DNA from: Chrysophaeum taylorii | Lineage: Eukaryota > Sar > Pelagophyceae > Pelagomonadales > Pelagomonadaceae | Length of the DNA stretch: 64,000 nucleotides | Assembly (NCBI GenBank): GCA_029834535.1 | Contig: JAQMWT010000007.1 | Location: 1 to 64,000 of the forward strand | Direction of reading: 5' to 3' | Shown: piece by piece, positions 8,863 through 19,943 of the stretch | Layout of the letters: each line of letters begins with the position of its first letter | Position numbering within the stretch: the first letter of the stretch is position 1 | Translations under genes and position numbers: made by a program | Notes under the pieces: generated by a model | Databases searched by the model: none | Told to the model about the DNA's origin: nothing | Seen by the model: only the letters and a program-made list of their open reading frames with translations

Positions 8863-11023
8863 TCACCAACGGCGGCGACGACCGAATTCGGCGTCGTTGT
8901 CCTCCTCATCTTCAGCATCAGCATCATCCGGCACGGCAAATGCAAGATCCTCCAGCGCCTTTTTGCACGCCTTCTTACTGCACCGCTTCCGTTTGAGGTC
9001 CCCGCAGATTTCGCAGTACTTGAGTTTGCTGGCGTCGCAGACGGCGCCATTTTCTTTACCGCCGACGCAGCCGTCCTTGCAGCGCTGCCACGCCTCGAAG
9101 CGTGCCGAGAAAGCCGCGTCCATCTCGGCCCGCTTTTGCGTGCGGGCGATGGCACGTCTGCGCTTGGCATCGTGTTCCTCAGCTCGGGCGGTCTCCTGTG
9201 CTTTGCGCTTGACAAGCAGGTCCGACAACTCGACCGAGCCGTGCCCGTCGGTGATGCAGATGCGGGACATATTCGGCTTCGTCGTCGTTTTCTCGATGGT
9301 CATGATGCCTGCTTCCTTGGGGTCGACCTCGCGCTCGCTTTGGGCCTTGATGATGGCTTCGGCCTGGTCCAGCTTGGCCTTGATGTACTGGACGGTGCCC
9401 TTCGGGACACCCTCGGGTGACGTGATGGTCGTGCTGAACATTTCGTTCCCACCGACCTTCGGCGGCGACATCATGGCGAACTTGGACTGGTCCACATTCT
9501 TCGGTTCAAGTTTCGTCTGCTCGATGCCGACCTTACGGAAGGAGTGGACGCGATCGTCTAGGTCGCTCCAGAACCTGTGGAAGCTCGGATACTGGATACA
9601 AATCTAGAAACAAATCGAGACACACGCACGGCCAGATTTCAACGAGTATCCGGAGCTGGTCGGAGGTGTTCAGGGGCTGAGGCGAGGACCGACGCTTCTG
9701 AAGTGTGACTTGGCCTTGTTGTAAGCCTCGTGGAATTTTTTGCTGTACTGGTCGAGGGCATGGAGGAAGCCCGACGTGTTGGACGGTTCGAAGAACAGAC
9801 GGAAGCCAACTGACGGGCAGAACTCGAGGACGGCAACGTCCTTGCGGCTTGCGTGGTTGTCAGACATGATGACGATGGGGCGAGGAATGCCGCGTGCCGC
9901 GACCTCCTTGTCCAGTATCTTCATCCGATCAAGGAAGGACACGGCGGTCTGGACGCCGCACCCTGTATTCGAGATGAGGCCGAACGTGCTGTGCTGAAAC
10001 TTCTCGTAGATTTTATTGTCGAAGACCTGGAGTTCCTCCAAGGCGAGGCTCTCCGTGGTGGCTTTGAGCGCAACGATATACTGGAGCCGTAGTTCATGCC
10101 GCACAGGCCCCAGCACATAATGACGGTGTTGCACTCGCGGTTGTCGTAGACCTCGGCCAAGCAGACGTCACCGTTGCCGGCCCCAAACTTGGTCCTGGCG
10201 TTCCCATTGTTATCGGCGTAGTCCACGAACAGGGGCGTCTCGTCGAGGTTCAGTATACGGCGGGGGTCCGATATGGCGCCGTGCTCGTCCATAATTCCCG
10301 CGGCCTTGAGCTCGGCGCGAAGTCCGTGGATGCCCGCGAAGTGCTCTTCGACAATCTCGTCGCAGTTCACGGCGGCACGTTTCGCCTCGATTTTTTGCTT
10401 GATCTTCGTGCTGATCCGGTGCGAGTTGCGAGCGAAGAAACCTACGAAGGAATTTTCCGAGGGCGAATGCCGCACACAAGTTTGTAGTTGGCATTGTTGA
10501 ACGGGATTTTCTTGCGGCCGCCGCGCCGGTTCTGAAGTCGACGATTGCGTAAAACATGGCGCACTTTGACTCCGATCTCTTCGTAGCTTGGCGCGGCGCG
10601 GGCCTTGTTGCTCTCAACGATCCACTTCCAAGCGCCTGCTCCTCCTTCGGCGTGAGCAACGTCCGGTCCGAGCGAGTGTGCGTAACGGCTGTTTTATCAA
10701 ACGAAACACGCCAGTCTATCGTCGAGCTGTCTCCAGATGATAAGCTCAATCCATTCTGGGTGGTCAGTCATGCACTTCTTGGCCCCGACTCCTTCTTTCT
10801 CGCAATACGCCAAGGCCTCCGCGAAGACTTTCTGCTGCTCGCGTTTCCTTTCCGAGTCCATCGCAGCCGTTTTCTTGTTGAAAACTCGCGTCGGAGTCGG
10901 TTTTTCTCGCTGCCGCTTCTCCCGGGCTGTCATTGGGGGCGGCCCTGGCTTCTTCCGTACCTTGGGGTGCTCGGCCACCTTCGGCTCGGCTCTGGTGGCC
11001 TTCCTCGCCGCGGAAGTGACCAT
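8863..11023 (-). pseudogene. pogo/jerky-like DDE transposase, frameshifted
   Basis: Pieces in order on the minus strand: a basic N-terminus (from 11023, MVTSAARKATRAEP); a helix-turn-helix-like region (LLTPKEEQAL, then SYEEIGVKVRHVL); the catalytic core with ILNLDETPLFVDY (first Asp, about 10215-10255) and PIVIMSDNHASRKD (second Asp, about 9845-9885); and FEPSNTSGFLHALDQYSKKF (third Asp, about 9735-9795). The last is the usual 'LPANTSHLLQPLD' block of this family. A charged C-terminal region ends in a Cys-rich segment (CKDGC..., then YCEICGDLKRKRCSKKAC; about 8950-9080) that may bind zinc. Frame changes near 10700, 10480, 10100 and 9650 disable it. The three acidic residues are intact. Confidence 0.82.
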
Positions 11024-11046
11024 TTCGCCCAGTTTCGAAAGAACGG

Positions 11047-11088
11047 GTAATTTTTAGTGTCTGGTGATTTTCAGTGTCGACCCGCCTG
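11047..11088 (-). repeat. Right terminal inverted repeat
   Basis: Ends GTGTCGACCCGCCTG, followed by TA. Complementary to 8524-8549 over the outer 14 bases, with an extra inner GTAATTTTTAGTG block. Confidence 0.9.
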
Positions 11089-11098
11089 TAAGTAAGAA

Positions 11099-12078
11099 AC
11101 AAGTGCAGGCCAGTAAGTTCACCTAGTCCCAATCTCTAACCCTAGTAAGTTCACCTGGTCCCAGTAAGTTTCATATAAGTTCACCTGGTCAGTAAGTTCA
11201 CCTAGCCCACACCAACTCCTTTGAGCTCGTCGCTCTCGCCTCCGCCAATCTAAGCTGCTTTGATCCGCACGCGCCGCCAACCTTTGAGTTTACTCTAAAA
11301 ACCCTTTACTCTAAAAACCCCAGTATGTTCACCTGGTCCCAGTTTCACCTGGTCACTCAGCTCACCTAGTCCCAATCTCCAAACCCAGTAAGTTCACCTG
11401 GTCCCAGTAAGTTCACCTACAGTGCGCGTGTAGACGCCGTGAGGGGGCTCATCGGTATTGCGCAGCACGTGTGGGGTAGGGTGGAGTCGTCGACCCAGAT
11501 GAGTATATCCTCGGGGTTGCCGATCGACAGAGACCCACGTAGAGCTGGACGTGGCAGAAGACGGGCTTGGGAAAGAGGACGCCGACCTCGCGGGGCGTCT
11601 GGCCCTGGCTCTTGTTGATCGTTTGGCGTAGGCGGGCCTTAAGGGATACAGGTTCGAGGAGCCTCGGTGACACGACGCGATCGATGATGTATCCGGTGCC
11701 GTTGCAGAGGCCGTGCGACGGGTCGAGGTTGCGAAGACTTTAACCTCGCGATCAAAGTCAGCATGCCGTTGGTTGTCAGGGAGTTCAAAACTCGACTGTA
11801 AAGAGCGAGGCGTCGTCTTCCGACCCAGCCTAGTCAGCCGAAAAGAACTCCGACGCCTCGTCTCCGGGAAAAAAAGGCCGCGGTCATGCGCGCGTTGTCA
11901 GCATCGACAACATCGTTTCGACGGGGCGTGAGAATGGCGCGCTGAAAGAGCCGCCGCGGCTCGTGGAAATAGTCTGCGAGGTCGCCGTAGACGGCTTGGA
12001 GGATCACTGTCTGGCTCTCGCGCCTACCTGATCCTTACTCTCGGGCCTACCTGATCCTTACCCTAAATCGAGGGACAG
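11099..12078 (-). mobile_element. Truncated Helitron unit, inverted copy A
   Basis: Complement of the 1-5273 unit: 15-mer cluster (11110-11416), helicase fragment (11417-12007, seven-A run at about 11871) and the CTAAATCGAGGGACAGAC edge at 12064-12080. The seven-base run groups it with the array copies. Confidence 0.82.
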
Positions 12079-12081
12079 ACA

Positions 12082-12142
12082 GACCCACCCACATCCTTCA
12101 TGCTCCCCACACACACCCCCCTCTTAGCAGTCGACATTTAAA
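12082..12142 (+). mobile_element. RLE-type LINE 3' end fragment
   Basis: CCCACCCACATCCTTCATGC...CTCTTAGCAGTCGACATTTA, followed by (AGAC)n/(AAAC)n to about 12178. It lies exactly between the GGGACAGACAGAC edge of one Helitron unit and the CATCTGTCGATTAGTAG edge of the next. Confidence 0.8.
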
Positions 12143-12205
12143 GACAGACAGACAGACAAACAGACAAACAGACAAACATCTGTCGATTAGTAGTTAAGAT
12201 TAATA

Positions 12206-13185
12206 CAAGTGCAGGCCAGTAAGTTCACCTAGTCCCAATCTCTAACCCCAGCAAGTTCACCTGGTCCCAGTAAGTTCACCTAGTCCCAATCTCTAACCCC
12301 AGTAAGTTCGGCGTAAGCCCACTCGTGCTCACACCCACTCACCCCACTCTCCTTCGAGCTCGTCGCTGTCGCCTCCGCCAATCTAAGCTGCTTCGATCCG
12401 CACACGCCGCTAACCTTTGAGTTTACTCTAAAACCCCCAGTAAGCTCACCTGGTCACTAAGTTCGCCTAGTCCCAATCTCTAACCCAAGTAAGTTCACCT
12501 GGTTCCAGTAAGTTCACCTGGTCCCAGTATGTTAACCTATAGTGCGCGTGTAGACGCCGGGAGGGGGCTTATCGGTATTGCGCAACACGTGTGGAGTAGG
12601 GTGGAGTCGTCGACCAAGAAGAGGATATCCTCGGGGTTGCCGATCGACAGAGAGCCACGTAGAGCTGGACGTGGCAGAAGACGGGCTTCGCCAAGAGGAC
12701 GCCGACCTCGCGGGGCGTCTGGCCCTTGCTCTTGGTGATCGTCTGGCGTCGGCGGGCCTTGCTCTTGGTGATCGTTTGGCGTCGGCGGGCCTTACGGGAT
12801 ACAGGTTGGAGGAGCCTCGGTGACACGACACTATCGATGATGTATCGGGTGCCGTTGCAGTGGCCGTACGACGGGTCGAGGTTGCGAAGACTTTAGCTCG
12901 AGATCAAAGTCAGCATGCCGTTGGTTGTCAGGGAGTTGAAAACTCGACTGTAAAGAGCGAGGCGTCGTCTTCCGACCCAACCTAGTCGGCCGAAAAGAAC
13001 TCCGACGCCTCGTCTCCGGGAAAAAAAAGCCGCGGTCATGCGCGCGTTGTCAGCATCGACAACATCGTTTCGACGGGGCGTGAGAATGGCGCGCTGAAAG
13101 AGCCGCCGCGGGTCGTGGAAACAGTCTGCGAGGTCGCCGTAGACGGCTTGGAGGATCACTGCCTGCCTGGGTCGCGGGCCTACCT
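12206..13185 (-). mobile_element. Truncated Helitron unit, inverted copy B
   Basis: 15-mer cluster (12210-12536) and helicase fragment (12537-13159). An eight-A run (about 13021) continues the expansion. A tandem duplication of about 33 bp (GCTCTTGGTGATCGT...GGCGGGCCTT, 12726-12790) is private to this copy. Confidence 0.82.
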
Positions 13186-13220
13186 GATCCTTACCCTAAA
13201 TCGAGGGACAGACAAACAAA

Positions 13221-13264
13221 TGCTCCCCACACACCCCCCCCCCTCTTAACAGTCGACATTTAAA
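13221..13264 (+). mobile_element. RLE-type LINE 3' end fragment
   Basis: TGCTCCCCACACACC...CTCTTAACAGTCGACATTTA between GACAGACAAACAAA and AGACAGACAAACAGAC. Very short, and again inside the microsatellite. Confidence 0.7.
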
Positions 13265-13595
13265 GACAGACAAACAGACAAACAGACAAACATCTGTCGA
13301 TTAGTAGTTAGGACACTTGTATAGGACGCAAGATTGCTTATGTTGTTATGGTTCATGGTCGAATATGCTTGTATATGACGCAAGATTGCTCTTGACGTGT
13401 TCCGGTTTTTCTCGCGGTAAACCGCGTCGTGGCTCCCCCCTTCGTGGAGAGCGACGGCGGACAGCCGCGCGGCTCGGGATGACGAGACAAACCGTCCGGC
13501 GCTCGGGCGAGGCGGGAGATCGTGCCGGAAAACGAAAGAGGCGCAAGTTCCTTTGAAAAGGAACTGGTACTCGAGTGTCCTCGCCCAGGAGTGGA

Positions 13596-14116
13596 ATGGT
13601 TATCGAGCGCGAACGTGCGGTCCGTCGCGACAAGATGGGGCGCTTGCGGGCCGCTCGTCGTGAAGCTGTTGCCGCCGGCGACAAGGATTCGGCAAGCTGC
13701 TTGAGCGTCAACGCGAGGCCAAGCGTATTGCAATTGCACAGCGGCGTGATGATCGTCTAGAAGAAGCGCACGCCGGCGACGAGGACGCGCTGCGCGCGCT
13801 CGAGGACGAACGCGAGGCTGATCGTCTGCGCCACGTCGCAAGGCGCGACAAACGTTTAGAAGAAGCGCACGCCGGCGACGAGGACGCGATGTGCGCGCTC
13901 GAGGACGAACGCGAGAGTGATCGTCTGCGCCACGCCGTATGCCGCGAGAGTCGCAGGGAAGCTAAACGACCTGGAGACGAGGCTGCGATCTTGCAATGTC
14001 AGCGGGAAAGAGAGGGCAATCGTCGTAGTCACCAGCAGCGCTCCTCGCCCCCCCTTTCCAACTTTCTTTATTTTTTAAACCAAAGCCCTGCCGCGCCGGC
14101 CCTAATTCGACCATAA
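13596..14116 (+). pseudogene. Arg/Glu-rich helical repeat ORF remnant, copy 1
   Basis: Reads ERERAVRRDKMGRLRAARRE. After a frameshift near 13692 two units follow, each containing RLEEAHAGDEDA and ALEDERE.DRLRH. The product would be a highly charged helix. A related copy with one unit lies at 24010-24450. Both end with CCCTGCCGCGCCGGCCCTAA. The composition resembles the charged N-terminal repeats of Helitron proteins, and the Helitron ORF at 30040 starts similarly, but I cannot prove the link. Upstream, CTTGTATAxGACGCAAGATT occurs twice (13315 and 13368). Confidence 0.45.
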
Positions 14117-14600
14117 ACCGCGACAACATGTGAGAGGGTTTTGTGTCAAGGTCGTTGATCGGCCATCAAGGAGGGTTAAATGCGCTTCGATGGGCGTCCC
14201 AGGCTACGCAGGATGCGTCGATAGCACGCATCTAGACTAGGACGAAAAACAACTTTTGTCTGTAGAATCTGCTCAGCGTTGCTATTGCCGAAGCCGAGGA
14301 CACCGATTGACGCGCCCACGACCTCTCTTTGACGTCCGATATCAATTTAACCCAAAACCCTCTCAGGAATGTGTGAAGGTCGGGTCAGGGTGAGTTGGTG
14401 AGCACGCCTGGAGTTCAGTGGCTAGGAGTAAAATTTAAGGGTAAGGAGATAATTAAGGTGGTATAAGGGAGAAAATTTCAGTGGTAAGGGAGAAAATTGA
14501 AGGGTAAGGGATTAAAACACAGGGGTAAGGGTCTGCTTTTTTTTTTTTTTCGCGTGGCGCTTGGTTGCGCGTTGCTGAGGAGCTGAAGAGCGCGATAACA
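14117..14600. other. Spacer with purine-rich short repeats
   Basis: No supported gene. Between 14420 and 14530 a degenerate unit resembling AAGGGTAAGGGA / GAGAAAATT repeats several times on the plus strand, ending in a run of about 15 T's (14538-14552). Confidence 0.5.
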
Positions 14601-15230
14601 GGTCGGCTGCGCGTGTACTGGAAGCGGTTCTGGACACTCCTGCAACTATTGATGGCCTCCACGGACGAAACGCGTGGCTCCACGGGTTTTGCAACTCGGG
14701 TGACAAGCATGACAAGCTTCGCCAAGTAGCGACCAACGTGCCAGATCCCGACGTTTACGACGAAGACAGCGACGACGGCGACAACGATGTCGACCTCACG
14801 GTCGATCCGACAATCAAGCGCGCTTTGATAAGGTCTTCCTATCTGAGCGCGGCGGCGTCAAGTGGTTCCTGTCTCTGGCTCTCCAGACGCTCAAGATTGG
14901 CAAGCAGCACGAAGGCTCCTGGGACTCGGACAATTTCCTTCTTCGGGTCGAGGATGTCAAAAAGTGAGACGGCGCGCCGGCAATGTGAGCGCGTCTTCGA
15001 CTGCTTTGGCCCCAATAACCTTCCGCCTCTCCGGCTCACGCGGTTCTCTCGCGTCACCCGCGAGTACAAACTCGTTTACCGCTCCGAGGACGCGGGCATC
15101 ACCGAGTTGATGCCGAGTTCTAACACGCCAAAATCGAGCGACAAAGGGAGGCTACGCGTATCAAGCGCAAACACTCCTTCCATCACGCGATCGACGCGTC
15201 AATTCAATCCGCACTGATTCTGGTGGATAA
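14601..15230 (+). pseudogene. Unrecognised decayed coding sequence
   Basis: One frame reads DTPATIDGLHGRNAWLHGF, then an acidic stretch (DVYDEDSDDGDNDVDL, about 14752-14800). After a frameshift near 14838 it continues as FLSERGGVKWFLSLALQTLK and SWDSDNFLLRVEDVKK, then stops. Alternation of plausible protein text across frames suggests a broken gene, probably part of a mobile element. No domain is recognised. Confidence 0.35.
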
Positions 15231-15351
15231 CGTCGCTGACTAGCTATATGCATGACTCTGATGATGACCCCGGCACACGAAAAGCGTGGTGAGACTAGGA
15301 ACAGTCCCCTCGCGTATCGGGGCCGCTCTGCGGTCCGACTTGTGTCGCTTC

Positions 15352-15671
15352 TGTGGCGGCAACTCCTGCTCGCTGAGGCTTACCCCACTCCTCAAGGCTT
15401 ATACCCGTTCAACGGGACGCCTTTTCTTACTTTCCTTATGATGTCATGGGATTTCATCCTATTGGCGTGACACTGGCTCTCGAGAAGACAGTATCTTGCT
15501 ATCATAAATAAATCAACTAGCCATCCTCAAGTTGAGAGGCTTGGTGAGCGTGAGCAAGTGTTGTGGCGAGCGTATCCGACCCATTACTGACCTCGAGTAG
15601 AGAGGTCTCCGGCGTGTTGACGAGTTACCCCAGCGTCCGCGGGTCGAGAACTTCTTTTTTAGTGCGCCACA
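15352..15671 (+). repeat. LTR, family A (copy 2)
   Basis: Begins TGTGGCGGCAACTCCTG and ends GCGCCACA. Shares TACCCGTTCAACGGG, CTTGCTATCATAAAT and GGTGAGCGTG with 7237-7559 and 29002-29365. As gag follows on the same strand, this is a 5' LTR. Confidence 0.82.
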
Positions 15672-16116
15672 AGCGGTGGAGTCTACGAGATCGCGCGACT
15701 ATACCGGTCGCCGACGAACGAGTGCCCGCGTTGCACTACTATCTATTACGTGGTCCGAATCCACGTGAACGCCCTGATCGAGCGTGCCGATTCCTGAAGG
15801 CCGATTTGCGTTGGAAAGTTCCACGCGAAATTTGTTTCGTTCGTGCGTCCCGAGAGACGACGAACACGCGCGAGTCGGAAATCGCAGCGCGAACCCCATA
15901 ATTTTAATCCTAACCCCATAATTTTGTGCTGAACGGCGGAAGCTGTTGGTTAGTGGAGTCGCTATCCACACGGCATCAATCGAATTGCCGAGCGGATAAG
16001 AGTTCCGCGACCGTTGTCCCAGATTTGGATTGGGCAGCGAAGGATCACGTCAATGTCGAGGACGTGTGCTACGACGAGTGAGCGAATCCTAACTGACTTG
16101 GAGATTCATCATCGAC
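15672..16116 (+). other. Family A leader
   Basis: Sequence between the 5' LTR and gag. It aligns with 28655-29001 (complement), for example GACGAACGAGTGCCCGCGTT and TGATCGAGCGTGCCGATTCC. A short direct repeat, AACCCCATAATTTT, occurs at 15893 and 15912. No gene seen. Confidence 0.6.
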
Positions 16117-16511
16117 ATGGAGGAGAGAGCTGACGAGCATGAAGAAGAACAGCCTCCATTGCCTCCCGCAGCCGCTGAAGCGAGCCGCGGAGAAGGAGAA
16201 ATTCGCGACGACGAAAACGTCGACGCTATGGAAGTACCTGCAGAACCCGCTATTTTTTCGCCGTTGAGCGCGGAAACCCCCGACCGCGGCGAACGCGCTA
16301 CGATCGAGCAGGAGACGGACCGCAGAAGACGGATTCGAGAAGACCTCGAACGGATCCGGCGCGAGAATGAACGATTAGCCGAACGATTCACCCGTGAAAG
16401 GGCAGAAGCAAAAGAACGAGAGCGTCATCAAGAACTTCTCGAGTTAAGTTAGGAGCTCCGCCAGGAACGCGAAGCCTACATGGCTTGCGCGAGCAGGTCG
16501 ACCAGTTTCGT
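16117..16511 (+). pseudogene. Family A gag, N-terminal part
   Basis: Starts MEERADEHEEEQPPLPPAA and continues through a charged helical segment (REDLERIRRENERLAERF). A stop at 16450 interrupts it, after which LRQER and REQVDQF text continues to about 16511. The start matches the minus-strand gag at 28654 (MEGADEHEEG). At about 16511 the sequence switches abruptly to the copia integrase, so the rest of this element is lost. Confidence 0.65.
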
Positions 16512-16800
16512 TCTTTGAATACGATAAGATGTGTGAAGCCTCCCCATTCTGATGGGATGGTCACATAGCCGCCGTCGCACGCCCAGACTTCGCCGGCTTT
16601 GTGAGTTTGCTCAAAAGAGGGCTTGGTCGGATTGAAGTGCTTGTGCGGGTGGCGCTTGTTGTGTGCGATGCAGTCGGTGCATAAGTTGCGATACGGTATG
16701 TCAGAGGCAGAGAAGCCAGGGCGAGCCAGTACGTTGGGGGCCTTGGCAGCGACGTTGTCGGGGCAGTGGTGCACCCGGTGGAAGCGATTGGCACGTTCTT
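16512..16800 (-). pseudogene. Copia integrase N-terminal fragment
   Basis: HHCC-type zinc-binding region (RFHRVHHCPDN, then LCTDCIAHNKRHPH), followed by VWACDGGYVTIPSEWGG, whose Asp matches the first catalytic residue of the integrase core. The core is truncated soon after. It is in a different frame from the preceding domain because of a frameshift near 16780. Confidence 0.7.
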
Positions 16801-18930
16801 TGGCGTTGAGGTACTCGGCAGATCCGTGTGCGAAGGACTTGCGAGGAATGGGATGAGCGGGAATATGACGTTTGCGCCGAACATGAACTTGAGTTCGGTG
16901 TCCAAGGCAGGGGGCGGCGGTGCGTCGTCATCCTGGTGCGCAGCAGGGTTACTTGGAGGTGCATCCTCATCATCACGAGTAGCGAGAGTATCTTCGTAGG
17001 ACGAAGATATGTAGTTTAACGACATTTCGGTCAAGCAGTTGCTGGAAATGGACATCATTAAAGCTTGTGCCAAAGACAAGGTATCTGTACTGCACGTGGT
17101 GGGGGCCTGATCAAGGGTCATAAAGTTGGATACATAGGATTTCTTCGTCACGGCCGCAGTATGTTGGAAGGTAGGGTCCAACATAAGAGATTTAATATCG
17201 GCAACGAGGAGCGAAAGGTGCTTGTACAGTGTACTGTACGTACCGGCAGACAGAGCATTGCTGAGCATGTCGCAGCAAAGGTCGTGGCGAAGAGACAAGA
17301 GGAAAGATTCCTGTTGTTTGGTGTGGTTGTTAGCACGAATCAACTCCGGTCGAGTGGGGTAGCGTAATTTCCCGTTGCGAGGGTCGAGTAAAACAATGTT
17401 GGCATACCCTCGGACGGTGGGCAATGGAGCAAGCATGGAGTGGATTTTAGAGCCGAGTTTGCGGTCACTTCCACGAAGATGCCCTATATAGCGACTATGA
17501 GATAAGTGGTGATCTTCCAGAGCAAAATGAGAATCTTTTTTGTCGAAAGAGTTGTCGGTGGCCTTGTAGGTAAGGCAGCCAGGCATTACAAGAGAGCATC
17601 TGGACAAGAGCTTTTGTATGGCGGTGCCATAGGTGGCAGCGGAGCCAACTTGAGGAAGGGCTTGGATTATCCACAAGTAACCCATAAACGGCTCCAAATA
17701 TATAGATCTGTCCCTGTCGCGGGGGACGTTGGAGGCAGTAAACGTATACGTGCTTCCAAACGCGTCAATGGAAGCATGATATTTGGTGGCGGCGTTCTCT
17801 ATGGTGAGGTTGCCGTCAGAATGGTGGCCACCGGTTAGGAAGTAGGTATTGTGTGATGTTGATGAGGTTGTAAGTAGTAACCTATGTGACGGTTGGTCAG
17901 TTTCGAAAACGGTTATGTAATAGGACACAGGAGTGGGTGAGTTAGTGTGCAATCTGGCAAACACGTTATAGAGGATTGTAAAAGCCTTGACGTGTAGTGG
18001 GTTAGTGGCATGAGGCAGCGGCTCCATGGAGGAGCGTTTGAAACACAGCTGATGATAAGTACACTCGGATTGAACAGAGTGCGTGCGTTGCTCGTGAGCC
18101 TGTTGTGAGTGAAGGCGCAACAATAACATATTGAGTGTTTCAAGGTCAGCCATAGTAAGCTGAACAGAACCTGTGCGAGAGTAAGGTGCAAACGTTTTAG
18201 GAACGGGGACATATGGAGGATCGTCGAACACCCGGATCCAATCTTTGGAGATGTGTTTGGGTAGCCAAAGTCGCTTAGGAATGGCTTGTAAGTCATCAAC
18301 GATCTTTAGGAAGGGGCGTGGATGGAGGATGGGCCATGACAATGTGTTAATTGGTCCAGTAGAATACCTGCGTGCGATGCAGATCCATCTTCCCCTAGAT
18401 TGGTAGTCGCCACATAGGTAGGTCGGGAACCTGTCAACAACATCAACACAGTAACCGAGTGTGGAATGGATGAGATTGGCCACAGTTATGTGGTCTTGAT
18501 GACAGTACTTGTGCGGAGGCGTCATCTCAGCCAGTAGTACCAGGGGTTGGAGTAGCTTGATGACAGACAGCATGCTGTCGAAAAGAGAGTCGTCCAGCAG
18601 GCTGTGTAAGTCTTCGGTCTTATGCTGCTTTAGTAGATTCCTGTTCGTGCAGGAAGGAGTAATCTCAATGATATCACAATAAAATTTGCGCCTTTCCTCT
18701 GGTGAGATTAGGTGAAGATGGTTAATAAAGGCGGGGTGAGATTCAAATAATAATACTGTAGGGAAACGGTCAAATAATAATACTGTAGGGAAACGGTGGC
18801 GTAACATACGAACAAGCGTATCGTCAGACTCAACAACAACTTTTTACATTGATATTTAAGCCTAAGTCATTAGTGGCTTGAGACAGGGACGCTGGGGTTG
18901 ACAAACCAGAACAAAGTAACATGACAGAGG
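16801..18930 (-). pseudogene. C5-cytosine methyltransferase-like domain of copia element 1
   Basis: Motifs along the minus strand: VMLLCSGLSTPA (motif I, about 18889-18925) and VVVESDD (II); PSCTNRN (IV, about 18640), where copia 2 has the canonical Pro-Cys order; AEMTPPH (VI, replacing ENV, about 18520); CGDYQSRGRW (VIII, about 18390); PELIRANN (IX) and LSNALSAGTYSTLYKHL (X, about 17225-17320). A large variable region lies between VIII and IX, where family members place target recognition. It sits between protease and integrase. A frameshift near 18835 and a 27-bp duplication (RFPTVLLF twice, 18752-18806) damage this copy. SNCLTEMSLNY follows at about 17011. Activity is doubtful here. Confidence 0.75.
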
Positions 18931-18979
18931 GTTTGCGAAGATTGGGCTCTTGCGAGAGAAACACTGGGCGAGATAGCAT

Positions 18980-19930
18980 TCAGGTCAATGGCGGTGTGTT
19001 TTGCTGGACAAACTTGTTCTGTTTCCGAAGATTAAGAACCAAAGGACGAATCCACGGGCGATCTGGTAAAACTCTTTTGAGGAGATAATTGTAATATGCC
19101 AGTAGATCCCTGTTTTCATGGTATCGCTTGAGCGGAAATGCGAGGGAGCGAAGTTCGAGTTGCTTGTCGCGAGAGATGTTGTAGGTGAGACGAGGGAGAG
19201 CAGGTAAATTAGCTGCTATGTCGTGTATGGGAATACGTACATCTTTGTCTATGCGGCTCGTGACAGCGCTGAGCTTTGGCTCTGATCGATCATTGAACAC
19301 AGTGGTCAGGTTCGACTGGTTCCACTCGAGCATGCTCAGGATAGCGAGATGTCGGTCGTGCACTGGCTGAAGACATAAAGCGAAATCGATCTTGACATAG
19401 CCAATTTGTGGATGATCTGGTAGGGGAACAACTATGTTACGTGTTAGCATCATGTGTGAGGCACGTTGTTGTCCAGTGGCAGTTTGAATAACAATCGGCG
19501 CGTATTTGGAGTCCACTGGAATAATGTGATTTGGTATTGCAAAATCGTACGTGGACATCAAGGATATGGTAGCACAAGAGTCAAAATATAAAAAGGAACA
19601 ATGTTGAGGGACACTGTTTACCTTCATATAGTTGGTTAGGAGTGCATTTTCCGAATGCGGGCAAGTAGTGGAGAGGCTGGCAGTGAAGAAGTTCTCCAGA
19701 AATAACAAGAAATTTGGAATGATAATCGGTTGAACAGGTGGTGATGGTTCGTCAGCCTCATCAGCCATGCTGTGCTTCTCCTCAAATGACGATAGCGAAG
19801 TCTGATCGACATCCCTTTTGGTTTCGGCTTGTGGTGGTTGGTTGATGGCAGATTGGACCTGTGAAGATAGCGAGGACAGTAACGCTGGTGGTAAAGCCGA
19901 TATGGCGGAAGCAGCAAAGAAGTTTGGCAC
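18980..19930 (-). pseudogene. Copia protease region
   Basis: Contains FLYFDSCATISLMSTYDF (about 19540-19590), the aspartic protease active site in the D-S-C-A variant, also seen as DTCAS in copia 2. It is preceded by Pro/Ser-rich text and ends PPLT with TGA at 18980-18982. The frame is open after that TGA into MLLCSG of the next domain, so the stop separates protease from methyltransferase in the same frame. Confidence 0.75.
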
Positions 19931-19943
19931 AATATTGGAGGGA

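Larger units (their letters stand above)
8524..11088 (-). mobile_element. pogo-like (Tc1/mariner superfamily) DNA transposon
   Basis: A 2565-bp element bounded by inverted repeats that start CAGGCGGGTCGACA at both ends. It is flanked by TA dinucleotides (8522-8523 and 11089-11090), the target duplication of this superfamily. The minus strand encodes a DDD transposase (8863-11023). It has inserted beside a Helitron copy, whose 3' end GTGCAGGCCAGTAAGTTCACC resumes right after it. The transposase is broken, so this copy is inactive. Confidence 0.88.

Noticed and set aside
17913-18299. 128-codon minus-strand frame within the copia methyltransferase
   Set aside because: Alternative frame; the conserved methyltransferase text is in the long frame 16561-18807.
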